Below are positions 62,177 through 64,000 of a stretch of DNA of 64,000 nt, one piece after another. The notes beneath the pieces were generated by a model. It made no database searches, was not told where the DNA came from, and saw only the letters and a list, made by a program, of their open reading frames with translations. The DNA is from Kitasatospora setae KM-6054. Lineage in GTDB: Bacteria > Actinomycetota > Actinomycetes > Streptomycetales > Streptomycetaceae. Numbering within the stretch: position 1 is the stretch's first letter; every line of letters begins with the position of its first letter. The DNA is taken from NCBI RefSeq assembly GCF_000269985.1, contig NC_016109.1, positions 4,402,001-4,466,000 on the forward strand, given 5' to 3'. The position numbers and the translations under genes are program-made.

Positions 62177-63469
62177 ATGACCCGGCACGACACCGACCCG
62201 ACCCCCACCGCCTGGTACGACATCCGACCGGACCTGCCCGCGCCGGTCCCGCCGATGCTGCACCCCGGCACCAAGGAACCGGTCACCGCCGACGACCTGG
62301 CCCCGCTGTTCCCCGCCGAACTGGCCGCCCAGGAGCTCGGCGGCCCGCGCGAGGTCGACATCCCCGGCGCCGTCCTCGACCTGTACCGCCGCTTCCGCCC
62401 CGCGCCGCTGGTCCGCGCCGAGCGGCTGGAACGCGCGCTGCGCACCCCCGCCCGGATCTACTACAAGTACGAGGGCGGCAACCCGACCGGCTCGCACAAG
62501 CTCAACACCGCGCTGGCGCAGGCGTACTACAACAAGGCGGCCGGGGTGACCGGCCTGGTCACCGAGACCGGCGCCGGGCAGTGGGGCAGCGCGCTCGGCC
62601 TGGCCTGCTCCTTCCTGGAGCTGGACTGCGAGGTCTTCATGGTCCGGGTCTCCTACGACCAGAAGCCGTACCGGCGGGCCCTGATGGAGACCTACGGCGC
62701 CGCGGTGCACGCCTCGCCGTCCGAGCTGACCGCCGCCGGGCGGGCCGCGCTGGCGGCCGACCCGGCGGCCACCGGCAGCCTCGGCCTGGCGATCTCCGAG
62801 GCGGTCGAGCGGGTCGCGGCGGCCGGCGGCCGGGCCAAGTACGCGCTCGGCTCGGTGCTCAACCACGTGCTGCTGCACCAGACCGTGATCGGCCAGGAGG
62901 CGCTGGCCCAGTTCGCCCGGATCGGCGACTACCCGGACGTGGTGATCGGCGCGGCCGGCGGCGGCTCCAACTTCGGCGGCCTGGCCTTCCCGTTCCTGGG
63001 CGAGCAGTTGGCGGGCCGCCGCCCGGTGCGGGCGGTCGCGGTCGAGCCCGCGTCCTGCCCCTCGCTGACCCGCGGCCGCTACGACTACGACTTCGGCGAC
63101 AGCGCCGGCACCACCCCGCTGATGAAGATGCACACCCTCGGGCACGGCTTCACCCCGCCCGCGATCCACGCCGGCGGGCTGCGCTACCACGGCATGTCGC
63201 CGATCGTCAGCCACCTCAAGGAGCTCGGGCTGATCGAGGCCGTCGCCGTGCCGCAGACCGCCTGCTTCGAGGCGGGCGTGGCCTTCGCCCGGGCCGAGGG
63301 CGTGGTCCCCGCGCCGGAGTCCACCCACGCGGTGCGGGCGGCGGTCGACGAGGCGCTGGCCTGCCGGGAGTCCGGCGAGTCGAAGGCGATCGTGTTCGCG
63401 CTCTCCGGACACGGGCACTTCGACATGCAGGCGTACCTGGACCACTTCGCCGGCCGGCTCACCGACTGA
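62177..63469 (+). CDS. TrpB2-type tryptophan synthase beta-like protein
   Basis: A 430-residue PLP enzyme of the TrpB2 group (longer than TrpB1, which is about 400). The PLP Lys is in GGNPTGSHKLNTALAQAYY, the catalytic Glu in TETGAGQWGSALGLA and the phosphate loop is GAAGGGSNFGG. MHTLGHGFTPPAIHAGGLRYHG is typical of TrpB2. It may condense indole and serine independently of TrpA, or use phosphoserine. Two leader hairpins suggest post-transcriptional control. Confidence 0.92.
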   Translation: MTRHDTDPTPTAWYDIRPDLPAPVPPMLHPGTKEPVTADDLAPLFPAELAAQELGGPREVDIPGAVLDLYRRFRPAPLVRAERLERALRTPARIYYKYEGGNPTGSHKLNTALAQAYYNKAAGVTGLVTETGAGQWGSALGLACSFLELDCEVFMVRVSYDQKPYRRALMETYGAAVHASPSELTAAGRAALAADPAATGSLGLAISEAVERVAAAGGRAKYALGSVLNHVLLHQTVIGQEALAQFARIGDYPDVVIGAAGGGSNFGGLAFPFLGEQLAGRRPVRAVAVEPASCPSLTRGRYDYDFGDSAGTTPLMKMHTLGHGFTPPAIHAGGLRYHGMSPIVSHLKELGLIEAVAVPQTACFEAGVAFARAEGVVPAPESTHAVRAAVDEALACRESGESKAIVFALSGHGHFDMQAYLDHFAGRLTD

Positions 63470-63614
63470 CAGTGATGATGTTCGTGGTGACGCTGTCCGC
63501 GAGGAGATCGCGGCCCGCAGGACAGCTCCATCCGGGTCCGGCCCGGGCACCCGGGCGCGTCAAAACACCCACCAGTTCCGGAGGACGGCGGGCAGTAAGC
63601 AGGGCAAGAGCCGA

Positions 63615-63819
63615 CTACACGCCGCCGGGCAGCAGATGGTCGGCGATGTCGTTGGCCAGTTCCTCCATGTCGTCGGCGGTCGGCTCCTCGCCGTCCTCCC
63701 AGCGGAACACCGGGATCCGCCGGCCGCACACCCCGGCCGAGCAGGTGCACGGCGGCCACAGCACCGCCAGCACGCTGGAGAGGGCCGTCGAAGGTGACGT
63801 CGCCGCCGTCGCGGCTCAC
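63615..63819 (-). pseudogene. small hypothetical gene with an apparent frameshift
   Basis: The GTG at 63819 overlaps the stop of the 46-residue gene upstream (GTGA) and starts VSRDGGDVTFDG. After about 63790 the coding-like reading continues in another frame as SVLAVLWPPCTCSAGVC to LANDIADHLLPGGV, stopping at 63615. A GTG at 63773 could also start the second part alone (52 residues). Two Cys pairs (CTC, C) hint at a metal site. Unknown function. Confidence 0.5.
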
Positions 63820-63956
63820 CGGTCGATCACCCGGACCGTGATCGACCGGCCGTCGGTGTGGCCGGTCGACGTCGCGATCTTCTCGCCGCTGGCGCGCCAC
63901 TCCCAGATCCACTCCAGCGCCACGTCGGGGTCCCTCAGGTTCTGGTTCGTCGCCAC
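63816..63956 (-). CDS. 46-residue hypothetical protein
   Basis: GTG at 63956 with AAGAGGTGG upstream. The protein runs from VATNQNLRDPDVALEWIWEW to SITVRVIDR. It is coupled to the next small gene by GTGA. Too short to name; an in-frame GTG at 63965 is an alternative. Confidence 0.5.
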   Translation of the reverse strand: MATNQNLRDPDVALEWIWEWRASGEKIATSTGHTDGRSITVRVIDR

Positions 63957-64000
63957 GGCGTCCACCTCTTCCCGATGGCGTGGCGGAACTTCGAATCGCA

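Overview
The window is very GC-rich (well above 70% G+C by eye), with GTG/TTG starts, many 1-4 bp stop/start overlaps and actinobacterial marker families (SsgA, DUF397 with an XRE/DUF5753 partner, DUF5326, SpoIIE-type phosphatases, Lrp-type BkdR). This points to a streptomycete (Streptomyces or Kitasatospora) chromosome core rather than a plasmid or phage. The ssgR-ssgA pair, thiC and a parS-like palindrome fit a region not far from the replication origin, but that placement is inference. I saw no tRNA, rRNA, insertion sequence or CRISPR array.

Layout. 0-9 kb: the start of a GNAT-like gene, a LuxR regulator, a NarL-type two-component pair, an MprF-like membrane aminoacyltransferase with a polytopic neighbour, and a PAS-GAF-PP2C-ATPase phosphatase. 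9-16 kb: a J-like/rhodanese fused reading frame, a DUF5819-HTTM pair, a FUSC transporter, a TrmH methyltransferase and a secreted cell-wall protein. 16-23 kb: an XRE regulator, a secreted S53 peptidase, a flavin monooxygenase, a GT2-GtrA glycosyltransferase and a small P-loop kinase.

23-34 kb is a catabolic island: paaN, a TetR regulator, an Lrp-type bkdR and the bkdABC genes for branched-chain 2-oxoacid dehydrogenase. Nearly identical 14-bp operators lie in front of paaN and bkdA, which suggests one regulator controls both. An LppX-like lipoprotein whose signal peptide is out of frame and two membrane-glycosylation genes lie within the island. 34-40 kb: a flavohemoglobin with a long N-terminal extension, a Nudix protein, ssgR-ssgA (sporulation), a holin-like protein, a cupin, TenA and a DUF5326 protein.

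40.2-45.7 kb is the most distinctive locus. It is a five-gene minus-strand operon encoding an OleA-like condensing enzyme, a GT2 glycosyltransferase, an OleC-like AMP ligase, a short P450 and an OleD-like reductase. It resembles the OleA/C/D beta-lactone/olefin logic with added oxidation and glycosylation, and may make an undescribed lipid-derived product.

45.8-64 kb: flotillin with a small NfeD-like partner, TPP riboswitch-thiC, a Uma2 protein, an M20 amidohydrolase, a double Lrp regulator with an MFS transporter, an ATPase/XRE-DUF5753/DUF397 module (XRE gene frameshifted), a phosphoesterase, a LacI regulator divergent from a HisC-type aminotransferase, and a TrpB2-type synthase behind a structured leader. 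Three loci show apparent frameshifts (26.1, 55.9 and 63.8 kb), which should be checked as either sequence errors or true decay.
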